Below are positions 10,334-19,089 of a DNA stretch of 64,000 nt, piece after piece. The notes beneath the pieces were generated by a model. It ran no database searches, was not told where the DNA came from, and saw nothing but the letters and a program-made list of their open reading frames with translations. The stretch is taken from positions 62,001 to 126,000 of the forward strand of contig NZ_JXQV01000012.1 in NCBI RefSeq assembly GCF_000834635.1. Reading direction: 5' to 3'. Positions within the stretch are counted from its first letter, which is position 1, and each line of letters begins with the position of its first letter. The position numbers were made by a program, and so were the translations under genes. This stretch comes from Agrobacterium tumefaciens. GTDB lineage: Bacteria; Pseudomonadota; Alphaproteobacteria; Rhizobiales; Rhizobiaceae.

Positions 10334-11323
10334 TCAATCAGCTTCGTCAGGGCGGGGGGCAGCGGCACGCGCCAGCCGGTCGTTGATGGCTTCGCCAAGC
10401 CCCGTAACCGGAATGGGCGTGATAGCGATGCTGGTTGCACCGCTGGCATCGGCTTGTTTCAGATGGTCGAACAGGTTGACTGCCGCTTGCGCGAGATCGC
10501 CACTGCGGCTGAGATCAAGAACAATCGCGGCTTTGTCTTCGCCAACAATGGCTATGTCACCGAAGCGGATCAAGGCCTCGCCGGGCTCAACGGAAGCGGC
10601 ATTCAGCCGCACCGCCGCGCCGGGCGCGTAGTGCGAGGCGAGCATGCCGGGAGCCTCTATGGTGGCAGACGCCTTTTCCGGGCGCACGAGTTTCGATCCC
10701 GCAACGCGCTCAATCTCTTCCGCCACCAATCCACCGGGACGGAGCAGGCGCACGGTGCCGTCCTGCTCGACCTTGATGATGGTGGATTCCACGCCGACAT
10801 CAGCCGAGCCACCATCCAGAATGAGGCTGATTTTTTCACCGAGGTCAGCGTCCACATGGGCGGCACTGGTGGCGCTGATCTTGCCGGAACTGTTGGCGCT
10901 GGGTGCGGCGAGCGGCTTGCCGAAATGTTCGATCAGAGCACTGGCAAAGCCCTTGGGAATGCGAATGCCGACAGTATCCAGACCGGCTGTGGCAAGCGCA
11001 TGGATTGCGCCACCCGGCTTCAATGGCAGAATGAGCGTGAGAGGACCCGGCCAGAACGCCTCTGCCAGCTTTCGCGAGATGGGATCAAACACCGCATAAT
11101 CTTCCGCCATCGCAATGCTTGCCATGTGGCAGATCAGCGGATTGAACTGCGGACGCCCCTTGGTTTCATAGATGCGGGCAATGGCAACAGGGTTGGTGGC
11201 ATCTGCGGCAAGGCCATAGACCGTTTCCGTGGGAATGGCGACGGGATGGCCAGACGACAACACCTCAACGGCGTCGCGAAGCGCCGTAGCCCGGTCGTTT
11301 TCAATGTCGATATGACGCGCCAT
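10334..11323 (-). CDS. sua5: L-threonylcarbamoyladenylate synthase, Sua5 type
   Basis: Makes threonylcarbamoyl-AMP for the t6A modification of ANN-decoding tRNAs. The YrdC domain is visible (PTETVYGLAADATNP, KGRPQFNPL, FWPGPLTLILP, PSANSSGKISAT), followed by the Sua5 C-terminal domain (SGMLASHYAP-like motif, here PGMLASHYAPGA). Length is 329 residues from the ATG at 11323, which follows GGAAGG; the frame runs 46 codons further upstream but without family similarity. The FAD oxidase gene follows in the same operon. Confidence 0.93.
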   Translation of the reverse strand: MARHIDIENDRATALRDAVEVLSSGHPVAIPTETVYGLAADATNPVAIARIYETKGRPQFNPLICHMASIAMAEDYAVFDPISRKLAEAFWPGPLTLILPLKPGGAIHALATAGLDTVGIRIPKGFASALIEHFGKPLAAPSANSSGKISATSAAHVDADLGEKISLILDGGSADVGVESTIIKVEQDGTVRLLRPGGLVAEEIERVAGSKLVRPEKASATIEAPGMLASHYAPGAAVRLNAASVEPGEALIRFGDIAIVGEDKAAIVLDLSRSGDLAQAAVNLFDHLKQADASGATSIAITPIPVTGLGEAINDRLARAAAPRPDEAD

Positions 11324-11429
11324 GAATGCTGCACCTTCCAGGGGCGCGCGGCCTTTGACGCCGCACAGTTTCGCGCGGCATGCTTTAGAGGTTTTCAGCC
11401 GGGTTGGAAAGCTGTTTGCCGCGTCAGTT

Positions 11430-12038
11430 TCAAAGTGTGCGGATGAACTTGCGCATCTCACTGGAGCGCGTGCCCAGCATCAGCACGTTCTTCAGTGCAA
11501 CCTTGGGGTCATGGGTGCGAAACAGCAGGCCATCGCGGTGGATGGTCTTGTCGATTTTAACCGACCTGTCGCCGGCCACAGCCATCGCAACGGCAAAATA
11601 CATGCGGGGATGCCGCGCATCGATATTCTCAAAGAACTGGTCGTCGCCGCACAGTTCGGCAAAGAAGTTGGCGAAATAGAACGACCAGATCACCGGGTTG
11701 CGCAGGTCGAAACTGGTGCGCGATGCCGTGACATGGCAATAGCCCAGATGTGGGCTCTCTTCGATGGTGCGGTGAAACACCATGTTGGGGAAGCGTATGG
11801 ACTGGTGGAAGGAATTCAGCCGCGAATAGGTCAATTCGCCAGCCGTCTGAAGCTTGCGTCCGGTAATCTCTGCCACCTGCTCATGCGTCAGATAGCGATG
11901 CTCACGCGGAACCCATTTCTCTTCATAACGGGCGATCTTGCCGGTGCGAAGGAAATCGGAATGGGCTGTTTTCGTGCGGGGAGGCGCGGGCTTGAGCGCG
12001 CTCGCATCAAAATAGCGTATCTGCGTGCTCTTTTCCAT
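11430..12038 (-). CDS. Conserved hypothetical protein
   Basis: 202 residues from the ATG at 12038, which has AGGAG 7 nt upstream; the frame upstream of it is open but lacks this signal. I do not recognise the family. The protein is soluble, rich in Arg, His and aromatic residues, with segments such as HQSIRFPNMVFHRTIEESP and PVIWSFYFANFFAELCGDD. There is no signal peptide, no membrane segment and no obvious nucleotide-binding motif. It is divergent from the glycine-betaine demethylase pair across a 322-base gap and lies 106 bases before the Sua5 gene. Confidence 0.75.
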   Translation of the reverse strand: MEKSTQIRYFDASALKPAPPRTKTAHSDFLRTGKIARYEEKWVPREHRYLTHEQVAEITGRKLQTAGELTYSRLNSFHQSIRFPNMVFHRTIEESPHLGYCHVTASRTSFDLRNPVIWSFYFANFFAELCGDDQFFENIDARHPRMYFAVAMAVAGDRSVKIDKTIHRDGLLFRTHDPKVALKNVLMLGTRSSEMRKFIRTL

Positions 12039-12360
12039 CGGAGAACTCCTATGCCGATTGAATTGTTTTACGTGAAGGAGGTTAAAAATTCCTTTTCGCG
12101 ACACTGTCGGCATTAAAGATTATGGCGCACAATCCCGCGTCACATTGCGACGGATTTTCGTTTGATCGATCTATAAGCCACTGTTTCAGAACCGAAATCA
12201 TGAGCCATGCCGTAATCATGCATGTCGCAAATTGTCGCCAATGCGGAAGCCGATGTCGCTGTATGTGGTGCTGAAGATGCGCATGAATGGTTAGATAATC
12301 GCCATCACACGCGGGAAATGGCCCCTTGAAGGCTTGCCGCGACTTTTCGAGGACGTGGCC
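12039..12360. other. Divergent intergenic region upstream of gbcA-like gene
   Basis: 322 bases between two divergent genes. It contains the AGGAG of the hypothetical gene at its left edge and the GAGGAC ribosome binding site of the Rieske gene at its right edge. A TGTCGC direct repeat (CATGTCGCAAATTGTCGCC, near 12224-12242) stands out. I see no clear operator palindrome or small gene. Confidence 0.35.
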
Positions 12361-13605
12361 ATGGATTTGCGCGACACCGTATTGCGGCAACTGAAAAACC
12401 GTCGTGAGGGTTTTACCCTTGAGCAGCCTTTCTACGTGGATCAGGATTATTTCCAGCTGGACATGGAAAACATCTGGTACCGCGACTGGCTGTTTGTGGC
12501 CCATGATTGCGAAGTGCCGAAGGCCGGAACCTATATGACGGTTCAGATCGGTGACTACTCCGTGGTAATCGTGCGCGGACGGGATGGTGCCATCCGCGCC
12601 TTCCACAATTCCTGTCGCCATCGCGGTTCACGCGTCTGCACCAGCCACAAGGGCCAGTCGGCCCGTCTGGTCTGTCCGTACCACCAGTGGACCTATGATC
12701 TGGATGGCAAGCTGCTGTTTGCGCGCCATATGGGCGATGATTTCGACAAGGGCGAGTTTGGCCTTAAGCCCATCGCCTGTGAGACGGTGGCCGGATACGT
12801 CTTCATCTGTCTGGCCGAAAAGCCTGCCGATTTCGCGCCGGTTCGTGCCGAAATCGAGGGCTATATGGCACCGCACCGCGTGTGGGAGGCAAAGGTCGCG
12901 CATGAAAGCACGATCATCGAAAAGGGGAACTGGAAGCTCGTCTGGGAGAACAACCGCGAGTGCTACCATTGCGCCGCCAACCACCCGGAACTGTGCCGCA
13001 CCTATCCTGAAAACCCGAGCGTGACCGGGACTGATGGCGGCGCGAGCGATCCTGAAATCGGCGGCCACTGGGCACGCTGCGAGGCAGCGGGTCTTCCGAG
13101 CCGCTTCAAGATCGATCCCAAGGGTCAGTTCCGTGTGGCGCGTATGCCGCTGATTGGTGATGCCGAGAGCTACACCATGTCCGGCAAGCGCGCCGTGCGT
13201 CGCCCGCTGTCGGATGATGTTACGATTGACCATATTGGCACGCTGCTTCTGTTCCATTACCCGACGACCTGGAACCATTTCCTTGGCGACCACCTGATTT
13301 CCTTCCGAGTGCTGCCACTCGGACCAATGGAAACGCAGGTCACAACCAAGTGGCTTGTGCATAAGGATGCGGTGGAAGGGGTCGATTATGATATCGAAAA
13401 CCTGACCCATGTCTGGAACGAGACCAATGATCAGGACCGACGCATTGTCGAGGAAAATGCCTTCGGCATTCGCTCCCCTGCCTATGAGCCGGGTCCTTAC
13501 TCCATGGAAGATGAGGGCGGCGTCATGCAGTTCGTCAACTGGTATGCGGATTTCATGATCGACCGCCTGACCGGCGACGAGAAAAAACTGTCGGCTGTCG
13601 CATGA
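12361..13605 (+). CDS. gbcA: Rieske non-heme iron oxygenase, glycine betaine demethylase-like (GbcA)
   Basis: Oxygenase component expected to demethylate glycine betaine to dimethylglycine. The Rieske cluster motif is CRHRGSRVCTS followed by CPYHQWTYDLDG; the mononuclear iron site is NNRECYHCAANHPEL. The C-terminal stretch VHKDAVEGVDYD, then ETNDQDRR and GPYS, matches what I recall of Pseudomonas GbcA rather than aromatic-ring dioxygenases. Length is 414 residues from ATG 12361, behind GAGGAC. The stop overlaps the start of the reductase gene (ATGA), so the pair is translationally coupled. The substrate is inferred from similarity. Confidence 0.8.
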   Translation: MDLRDTVLRQLKNRREGFTLEQPFYVDQDYFQLDMENIWYRDWLFVAHDCEVPKAGTYMTVQIGDYSVVIVRGRDGAIRAFHNSCRHRGSRVCTSHKGQSARLVCPYHQWTYDLDGKLLFARHMGDDFDKGEFGLKPIACETVAGYVFICLAEKPADFAPVRAEIEGYMAPHRVWEAKVAHESTIIEKGNWKLVWENNRECYHCAANHPELCRTYPENPSVTGTDGGASDPEIGGHWARCEAAGLPSRFKIDPKGQFRVARMPLIGDAESYTMSGKRAVRRPLSDDVTIDHIGTLLLFHYPTTWNHFLGDHLISFRVLPLGPMETQVTTKWLVHKDAVEGVDYDIENLTHVWNETNDQDRRIVEENAFGIRSPAYEPGPYSMEDEGGVMQFVNWYADFMIDRLTGDEKKLSAVA

Positions 13606-14690
13606 CCTTTTCCAGCATCGCAACGACCTACAAGCATATTGATGAGATGAAGCCGTGGAGCGACAAGCTCCATCTGCTGGAGTGCATCTCCGTTACGCCT
13701 GAAACACCAGATGTGATGACCTTCCTGTTTCGCTCCGAAGGCACCAACTGGTTTCGCTATCTGCCGGGCCAGTTTGTGACACTGGAACTGCCTGTTGGCC
13801 CGGAGCCGCTGTTCCGAACCTACACGCTCTCCTCCAGCCCGTCGCGTCCTTATGCGCTTGCGGTGACCGTGAAGGCGCAGGCCACGAGCATCGGAACGCG
13901 CTGGATGTTCAACAACCTGAAGCCCGGCATGAAGATCCGTGCGTTGGGGCCGCTGGGCGACTTTTCCTATGTGCGCCACCCCGGTGACAAATATCTGTTC
14001 ATCTCCGCAGGCTCTGGCGTGACGCCGATGATGTCGATGGTGCGTGATATGAGTGACCGCGCACCGCAAAGCGATATTTCCTTCATCAACTGCTCACGCT
14101 CCCCATCTGACATCGTCTTCCGCCACGAGCTGGAATATCTGGCGCGCTTCATGCCCAACCTGTCGCTTGGCTTCATTGTCGAAAATTGCGGGCGCACGGA
14201 TCTGTGGTCCGGTCTGAAGGGCATGGTGGACAAGGCCAAGATTGCGCTGCTGTCGCATGACTTTATGGATCGCACGGTGTTTTGCTGTGGGCCGGAACCC
14301 TTTATGGCGGCCATCCGCTCCATGCTGGAAGCATCCGGCTTCGATATGGCGCGTTATCATCAGGAAAGCTTTTCTCCCGCGGCTCCCGTTGCTGTCGGCG
14401 CAAGCGATTTGCCCGACGATGGCGAAGTGCTGGCCAAAATCAACTTCACACTGTCCGGCAAGGACGTGCCATGCCAGTCAGGCCAGACCATTTTGATGAC
14501 GGCGCGTGCGGCGGGTGTGCGCATCGGTGCCGCCTGCGAGTCCGGTATCTGCGGAACATGCCGTGTTCTGAAGCTTTCCGGCGAGGTTGAGATGAACCAC
14601 AATGGCGGCATTCTGGATGAGGAAATCGAGGAAGGCTATATTCTCGCCTGTTGTTCGAGGCCCCTCACAGATGTTCAAGTAGAGGCCTGA
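13602..14690 (+). CDS. gbcB: Oxidoreductase with C-terminal 2Fe-2S ferredoxin domain (GbcB-like reductase)
   Basis: 362-residue electron-transfer partner of the upstream Rieske oxygenase. Order of domains: FAD-binding barrel (RYLPGQFVTLELP, RTYTLSSSP), NAD(P)-binding domain (ISAGSGVTPMMSM, FCCGPEPFM), then a plant-type ferredoxin domain from about residue 280 with cluster cysteines CESGICGTC and a distant CC in ILACCSRPL. This layout fits GbcB and NADH oxidoreductases of hybrid-cluster type. It shares ATGA with gbcA and ends just before an inverted repeat. Confidence 0.85.
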   Translation: MTFSSIATTYKHIDEMKPWSDKLHLLECISVTPETPDVMTFLFRSEGTNWFRYLPGQFVTLELPVGPEPLFRTYTLSSSPSRPYALAVTVKAQATSIGTRWMFNNLKPGMKIRALGPLGDFSYVRHPGDKYLFISAGSGVTPMMSMVRDMSDRAPQSDISFINCSRSPSDIVFRHELEYLARFMPNLSLGFIVENCGRTDLWSGLKGMVDKAKIALLSHDFMDRTVFCCGPEPFMAAIRSMLEASGFDMARYHQESFSPAAPVAVGASDLPDDGEVLAKINFTLSGKDVPCQSGQTILMTARAAGVRIGAACESGICGTCRVLKLSGEVEMNHNGGILDEEIEEGYILACCSRPLTDVQVEA

Positions 14691-14698
14691 TTATACTT

Positions 14699-14720
14699 GT
14701 TCCATTTTGCGCAATGGAAC
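14699..14720. repeat. Inverted repeat after gbcB
   Basis: GTTCCATT and AATGGAAC form an 8-bp stem with a 6-nt loop. No T-run follows, so it is at best a weak terminator. Its right arm contains the GGAAC of the EcfG-type promoter listed next. Confidence 0.4.
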
Positions 14721-14740
14721 CAAAAGCAGCCTTCTCCGTT
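14716..14740 (+). promoter_or_regulatory. EcfG-type (general stress sigma factor) promoter for the first BA14K gene
   Basis: GGAAC (14716-14720), 16 bases, then CGTT (14737-14740): this fits the GGAAC-N16/17-CGTT pattern known for EcfG/RpoE2 of Alphaproteobacteria. It lies about 56 bases before the ATG at 14797. Confidence 0.6.
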
Positions 14741-14796
14741 ATTGTGACAATGGAAGCGCGGTCTTAACGCGCATCACAATACGGAGAACATCCAAA

Positions 14797-15267
14797 ATGA
14801 ATTTGCGCAAAACGAGCATCGCGACAGCGGTCATCATGCTCATGACCAGCTTCACGCCATCGCAGGCATTCCAGGTGCCCGTTCCAATGCAGAAGCCTGC
14901 ACAGACGACGATGACCGATAATGTCGTTCAGGTGCAGTACCGCCGCGACGAGCGCCGTATCTATCGGGACCGTAGCTTCCGTGGTCGTGATCGTGACTAT
15001 CGCCGCTCCATGGCGCGCCGCGATTATTACAACGGCCACCGTGGCTACCGTGACCGTCGCCCAGGCTACCGTCAGCACAATGGCATGTGGTTCCCGCTTG
15101 CAGCATTTGCCACAGGCGCAATCATCGGCGGCGCAATGTCGCAGGGCCGTCCGGCCTATGGCAGCAGCCATCAGCAATATTGTGCAAGCCGCTACCGTTC
15201 GTATCGCGCATCGGACAATACATTCCAGCCTAACAATGGCCCACGCAGACAGTGCGTATCCAACTAA
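14797..15267 (+). CDS. BA14K family secreted protein (first of two)
   Basis: 156 residues. The start at 14797 follows ACGGAGA and gives a signal peptide ending near SQAFQ. After an Arg/Tyr-rich stretch (about residues 45-85) comes the BA14K core: GYRDRRPGYRQHNGMWFPL, a glycine-rich hydrophobic segment (AFATGAIIGGAM), then YCASRYRSYRASDNTF and a final Cys. The Brucella founder is an immunoreactive, lectin-like 14-kDa protein; the role here is unknown. A stress-type promoter precedes it and a terminator follows. It shares layout with the gene at 15492. Confidence 0.87.
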   Translation: MNLRKTSIATAVIMLMTSFTPSQAFQVPVPMQKPAQTTMTDNVVQVQYRRDERRIYRDRSFRGRDRDYRRSMARRDYYNGHRGYRDRRPGYRQHNGMWFPLAAFATGAIIGGAMSQGRPAYGSSHQQYCASRYRSYRASDNTFQPNNGPRRQCVSN

Positions 15268-15279
15268 CAGTGTTTTTGA

Positions 15280-15305
15280 AAAGGCCCGGCATATGTCGGG
15301 CCTTT
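15280..15305 (+). terminator. Rho-independent terminator of the first BA14K gene
   Basis: AAAGGCCCG pairs with CGGGCCTTT over 9 bp with an 8-nt loop, 12 bases past the stop codon. Confidence 0.75.
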
Positions 15306-15491
15306 CGCATTTTATTTAATGAGAGCCCATCAATTGACTGTGAATGCGCTGTTAATGCTGGGTTCAGCTAAGTATTTATAAGTTGAGTAACATATAAAAT
15401 CAGCCCGTATCGCGGGTGAGAAGACCAAGAAGAAAACATTGTTGTTCACAATGCACCGGCAGAGTAACCGGTCGTGGATGGAGGAAATCAG

Positions 15492-15989
15492 ATGCAGAAT
15501 TATATGAAAACAGCTTGGGCCGTAGGCTTCTCTGTTCTGGCTGTCACGAGTTCAATCGTTCCCGCCCAGGCCATGCCGATCAAGGTTGCTCCACCAGCCG
15601 TGGAAAAGGCCGATGACGGCGTCGTCAACGTTCAGTATTGGCGCGACCGCGGATACCGACGCGACTATGGCGGCGGCTATTATCGCGGCCACCGTGGCTA
15701 CCGCGAATACCGCCCGGGCTATCGCCATCACAACGGATACTGGTTCCCGCTGGCAGCTTTCGGCGCTGGCGCGATTATCGGCGGTGCCCTTGCGCAGCCT
15801 CGTGAAGTCTACCGTCCGGTGCCTGAGTATCGCCCACGTCCGGTTTACCGCCCAGTGCCCCGCGCTTATGGTGTGAGCCAGAGCCACGTGAACTGGTGCT
15901 TTGGCCGTTACCGCTCTTACGATGCCGGTAGCAACACGTTCCAGCCGTATAACGGCCCACGCCAGACCTGCTATTCGCCTTACGGCTGA
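15492..15989 (+). CDS. BA14K family secreted protein (second of two)
   Basis: 165 residues, start at 15492 behind GGAGG. The signal peptide ends near PAQA. The core is similar to the upstream paralogue: GYREYRPGYRHHNGYWFPL, AFGAGAIIGGAL, and WCFGRYRSYDAGSNTF with closing GPRQTC. It differs by a Pro-Arg-Val-Tyr repeat insert (VYRPVPEYRPRPVYRPVP) before the Cys region. The 224-base gap from the first gene holds a terminator and no EcfG motif, so the two copies are probably controlled separately. Confidence 0.87.
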   Translation: MQNYMKTAWAVGFSVLAVTSSIVPAQAMPIKVAPPAVEKADDGVVNVQYWRDRGYRRDYGGGYYRGHRGYREYRPGYRHHNGYWFPLAAFGAGAIIGGALAQPREVYRPVPEYRPRPVYRPVPRAYGVSQSHVNWCFGRYRSYDAGSNTFQPYNGPRQTCYSPYG

Positions 15990-16010
15990 TTGCTGACAGT
16001 ACCGATCTTG

Positions 16011-16043
16011 AAAACGCCGTCCTTTACCTCGGGGCGGCGTTTT
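16011..16043. terminator. Bidirectional terminator between BA14K and CorA genes
   Basis: AAAACGCCG and CGGCGTTTT form a 9-bp stem with a 15-nt loop. A/T tracts on both sides suit both convergent genes. Confidence 0.75.
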
Positions 16044-16047
16044 GCGT

Positions 16048-17043
16048 TTATAGAATTCCCACGCGGCGTATCAGCACCCATGCCAGCAGAATGGATGCGA
16101 CAATGAAGCTGGCCGCATAGAATGTGCCGCTTGCGCCCTCGGTGAAGGGCAGGGCTGATGTGTTCATGCCGAAAAAGCCGGTGACTAGCGTTGGTGGCAA
16201 GAGAAATGCCGTCATCAACGACAGAATATAGAGATGGCGGTTGGTTTCTGACGAAAGCTTGGAATCGACTTCCTCGTGCAAAAGCCTTGCGCGTTCTTGC
16301 AAGGCATAGACATCATGATCGATTGCCTCCAGCCGGCCTGTCAGCCGTGCGGCGATATCCTCGAAGCCGGGTGGCATTTCGTCTTCATCTGCCGCCGAGG
16401 CCCTGCGCATGAGGGTCAGCACCGTGCGCAGATGCCGGTGAAGGCGCACGACAGTACGGCGCACGGGGGCAAGCCTTCGCCGTTCGTCCCGTGGCGTGGA
16501 GTCGTAAACGATGTCCTCGATGGAATTCAGCTCTTCCGTCGTTTCCATGATGAGCGCGATCAGGCTGCGCTGAAACTCGGCAACCAGTCCCTCAAATACA
16601 TGCGATGGCGTCGAATAGCGTTTCGGGTTCTTGTCGATCGCGGCGCGCAGCCGGTCCACTGACCGCAATGGCTGAAGCCGTGTGGTGATGATGAAGCGTT
16701 CGCCCAGCGCAAAATGCAGCCAGCCAATGTCGCGTGTTTCCTGATCGAATTCGCGCTGGAAATCCACTAGCGTTCCATGCAGCGCGCCATCATCCACGAC
16801 AATGGAAGGATGCGTTTCATGGGTGGTCAGGCTCGCCTTCATGCTCTCATCAAGGCCCTGCAGGGTTTCCAGAAAGCCCGTCACGCGTGAGTCGGCAAGG
16901 TTGAGGTGAAGCCAGAAGAACCCGTCTTCGGTTTGCAACTCGCTAAAGGCGACATCCGGCGGCAATCGCGTGCATGTCTGCGCGCCGGGGCTGAAGCGAT
17001 AGGCCCAGACGAGACCGGGTATGGCTGGATGGGGAATGTCCAT
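16048..17043 (-). CDS. CorA family divalent cation transporter, ZntB-like
   Basis: 331-residue inner-membrane transporter. The large N-terminal cytosolic domain is followed by two membrane helices at about residues 270-290 and 305-325, with the family signature GMN between them (FFGMNTSALPF). The loop after GMN (TSALPF) resembles ZntB (zinc) more than CorA (magnesium), but this does not settle the ion. The stop lies next to the terminator shared with BA14K; the start at 17043 is divergent from the acyl-CoA dehydrogenase gene. Confidence 0.87.
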   Translation of the reverse strand: MDIPHPAIPGLVWAYRFSPGAQTCTRLPPDVAFSELQTEDGFFWLHLNLADSRVTGFLETLQGLDESMKASLTTHETHPSIVVDDGALHGTLVDFQREFDQETRDIGWLHFALGERFIITTRLQPLRSVDRLRAAIDKNPKRYSTPSHVFEGLVAEFQRSLIALIMETTEELNSIEDIVYDSTPRDERRRLAPVRRTVVRLHRHLRTVLTLMRRASAADEDEMPPGFEDIAARLTGRLEAIDHDVYALQERARLLHEEVDSKLSSETNRHLYILSLMTAFLLPPTLVTGFFGMNTSALPFTEGASGTFYAASFIVASILLAWVLIRRVGIL

Positions 17044-17219
17044 GGTCGTGAATCCTGAAACGCAATCGCGGGCGGGCAGCGGAGCGCAATCCGCTTGTGC
17101 GACATATCATGCAGACCAGAGTTTTGCGAAGGTTTGATTACGGCTATCGTTGCCGCGCGCCAGCCACGCACCGATTTTTACGAAGAGCGAGAAGTTGAAC
17201 AACTCTCAGATTTTTCAAA

Positions 17220-17235
17220 TTGACGTTTACGTAAA
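17220..17235 (+). promoter_or_regulatory. LiuR-like palindromic operator upstream of the acyl-CoA dehydrogenase gene
   Basis: TTGACGTTTACGTAAA has arms TTkACGT and ACGTmAA around TT, with a perfect inner TTTACGTAAA (17226-17235). It resembles the site I recall for LiuR-type MerR regulators of branched-chain amino-acid and acyl-CoA catabolism. It lies 57 bases before the ATG at 17293. No MerR gene is in the window. Confidence 0.5.
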
Positions 17236-17292
17236 AATCAATTAGCCCCAGAGGCTATCGCATTGCAAGCTGACGCTTCGGGAGGAGGCAGG

Positions 17293-19077
17293 ATGTATAT
17301 CGCACCGGTAGACGATATCGCTTTTACGCTGAAACATGTGGCAGGTCTCAAAGCCGCGCTCGAAGAGGGAGCCTTCGGCGATCTCGATGAAGACACGGTC
17401 GATGCCATTCTCCATGAAGCGGGTCGCTTTGCCTCCGATGAGGTCGCACCGCTTGGCGATATTGGCGACAAGCAAGGCTCGAAGCTCGTGGATGGTGCGG
17501 TGCGCACGCCCGATGGCTGGGCCGATCTTTACCGCCGCTGGGCGGAAGGTGGCTGGAACGGCCTGACAGCGCCGGAAGAATTTGGCGGCCAAGCGCTGCC
17601 GCATCTTCTGAATGTCGCCGCGCTTGAAATGTGGAACTCCGGTTCCATGGCCTTTGCTCTGTGCCCCACGCTCACCATGGGTGCTGTGGAAGCCATCGCG
17701 GCGCACGGCAGCAGCGAACTCAAGGCAACCTATCTCGAAAAGCTGGTGTCCGGCACATGGACCGGCACGATGAACCTGACCGAACCGCACGCCGGATCTG
17801 ATCTCGCCGCCTTGAAAAGCCGGGCAGAACGCGCCGCTGACGGAAGCTACCGTATCTTCGGCCAGAAAATATATATTACCTGGGGCGAGCACGACGCTGC
17901 CGAAAATATCATCCATCTGGTTCTGGCCCGCCTGCCGGATGCGCCTGCTGGAACACGCGGCATTTCCCTGTTTCTGGTGCCCAAATTCCTTCCCGATGCG
18001 GCTGGAAATCCCGGCGAACGCAACGACCTCTTCTGCCATGCACTGGAGCACAAGCTCGGCATCCACGGCTCTCCAACCTGCACGATGATTTTTGGTGACG
18101 GGCGCTATGGTGCTGAAAAAGGCGCAATCGGCTGGATCGTTGGTGAGGAAAACAAAGGACTGGCCTGCATGTTCACCATGATGAACAATGCGCGTCTGGC
18201 TGTTGGCATGCAGGGCGTCGCCATCTGCGAGGCGGCCACGCAAAAGGCCATCGCTTACGCAAAAGAGCGCACGCAGGGCAAGGCTCCCGGCACGCAAGCC
18301 GTGGGCATGAGCCCGGTCATCGAACATCCCGATATTGCCAGAACGCTTTTGACGATGAAAGCACTGACGCAAGGGTCGCGAGCCATCTCCTTCTCCTGCG
18401 CCCACGCCACAGACATGAGCCATGCGCGGAGCGAACCGGCTGAGCGAAAATTCTGGCAGGAGCGAGCCGCTCTTCTGACGCCGATTGCCAAATCCTTTTC
18501 CACCGATGCCGGGGTAGACGTCGCATCACTTGGCATACAGGTGCATGGCGGCATGGGCTTTATCGAGGAAACCGGTGCTGCCCGCTATCTGCGCGATGCA
18601 CGCATCGCCCCGATCTATGAAGGCACAAACGGCATTCAGGCCATCGATCTGGTCATGCGCAAGTTGCCGCTATCCGAAGGCAGCCACGTGCGTGGCTTCA
18701 TTGCGGAACTGAAAGAGCAGTCACAGGCCGTGCGCGCCGCCAACAATCCTGAGCTTGGTGAAACAGCCCGCTATCTCGACCAGAGCATTGCCGATCTTGA
18801 AGAGGCAACGGAGTGGCTGCTCGCTACGATGGGCAAGGGTGAAACGGCGGCTGTTCTGGCAGGTGCCACGCCTTACCAGCGTCTTTTCGGTTTGGCGCTG
18901 ACGGGTGTCTATCTGGCCAAGGGTGCGCTGGTGTCTGTTGATGACGGGCAGGGGGCAAAGCGTGTTGCCCTATGCCGCTTCACCGCTGAAAACCTGCTGG
19001 CGGAAACATCTGCCTTGAAGGACCGCGTGATCTCTGGTGCCGCGAGCCTTGAAGCCGCCCGCACCGTGCTGGGTTGA
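17293..19077 (+). CDS. Acyl-CoA dehydrogenase (DmdC/long-form type)
   Basis: 594-residue flavoenzyme that introduces a 2,3 double bond in an acyl-CoA. Start at 17293 follows GGAGG. Core motifs: MNLTEPHAGSDL, IYITWGEHD, HKLGIHGSPTC, VHGGMGFIEETGAARYLRDA and the catalytic Glu in PIYEGTNGIQA. The extra C-terminal domain of about 120 residues is that of the ~600-residue family that includes methylmercaptopropionyl-CoA dehydrogenase DmdC; the substrate is not determined. Enoyl-CoA hydratase follows after 12 bases, which suggests a two-step beta-oxidation unit under the LiuR-like operator. Confidence 0.92.
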   Translation: MYIAPVDDIAFTLKHVAGLKAALEEGAFGDLDEDTVDAILHEAGRFASDEVAPLGDIGDKQGSKLVDGAVRTPDGWADLYRRWAEGGWNGLTAPEEFGGQALPHLLNVAALEMWNSGSMAFALCPTLTMGAVEAIAAHGSSELKATYLEKLVSGTWTGTMNLTEPHAGSDLAALKSRAERAADGSYRIFGQKIYITWGEHDAAENIIHLVLARLPDAPAGTRGISLFLVPKFLPDAAGNPGERNDLFCHALEHKLGIHGSPTCTMIFGDGRYGAEKGAIGWIVGEENKGLACMFTMMNNARLAVGMQGVAICEAATQKAIAYAKERTQGKAPGTQAVGMSPVIEHPDIARTLLTMKALTQGSRAISFSCAHATDMSHARSEPAERKFWQERAALLTPIAKSFSTDAGVDVASLGIQVHGGMGFIEETGAARYLRDARIAPIYEGTNGIQAIDLVMRKLPLSEGSHVRGFIAELKEQSQAVRAANNPELGETARYLDQSIADLEEATEWLLATMGKGETAAVLAGATPYQRLFGLALTGVYLAKGALVSVDDGQGAKRVALCRFTAENLLAETSALKDRVISGAASLEAARTVLG

Positions 19078-19089
19078 GGAGTGCTGTCC

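Noticed and set aside
12082..12621. Minus-strand frame over the gbcA start
   Set aside because: Most of it is antisense to the Rieske gene; no start signal or family similarity.
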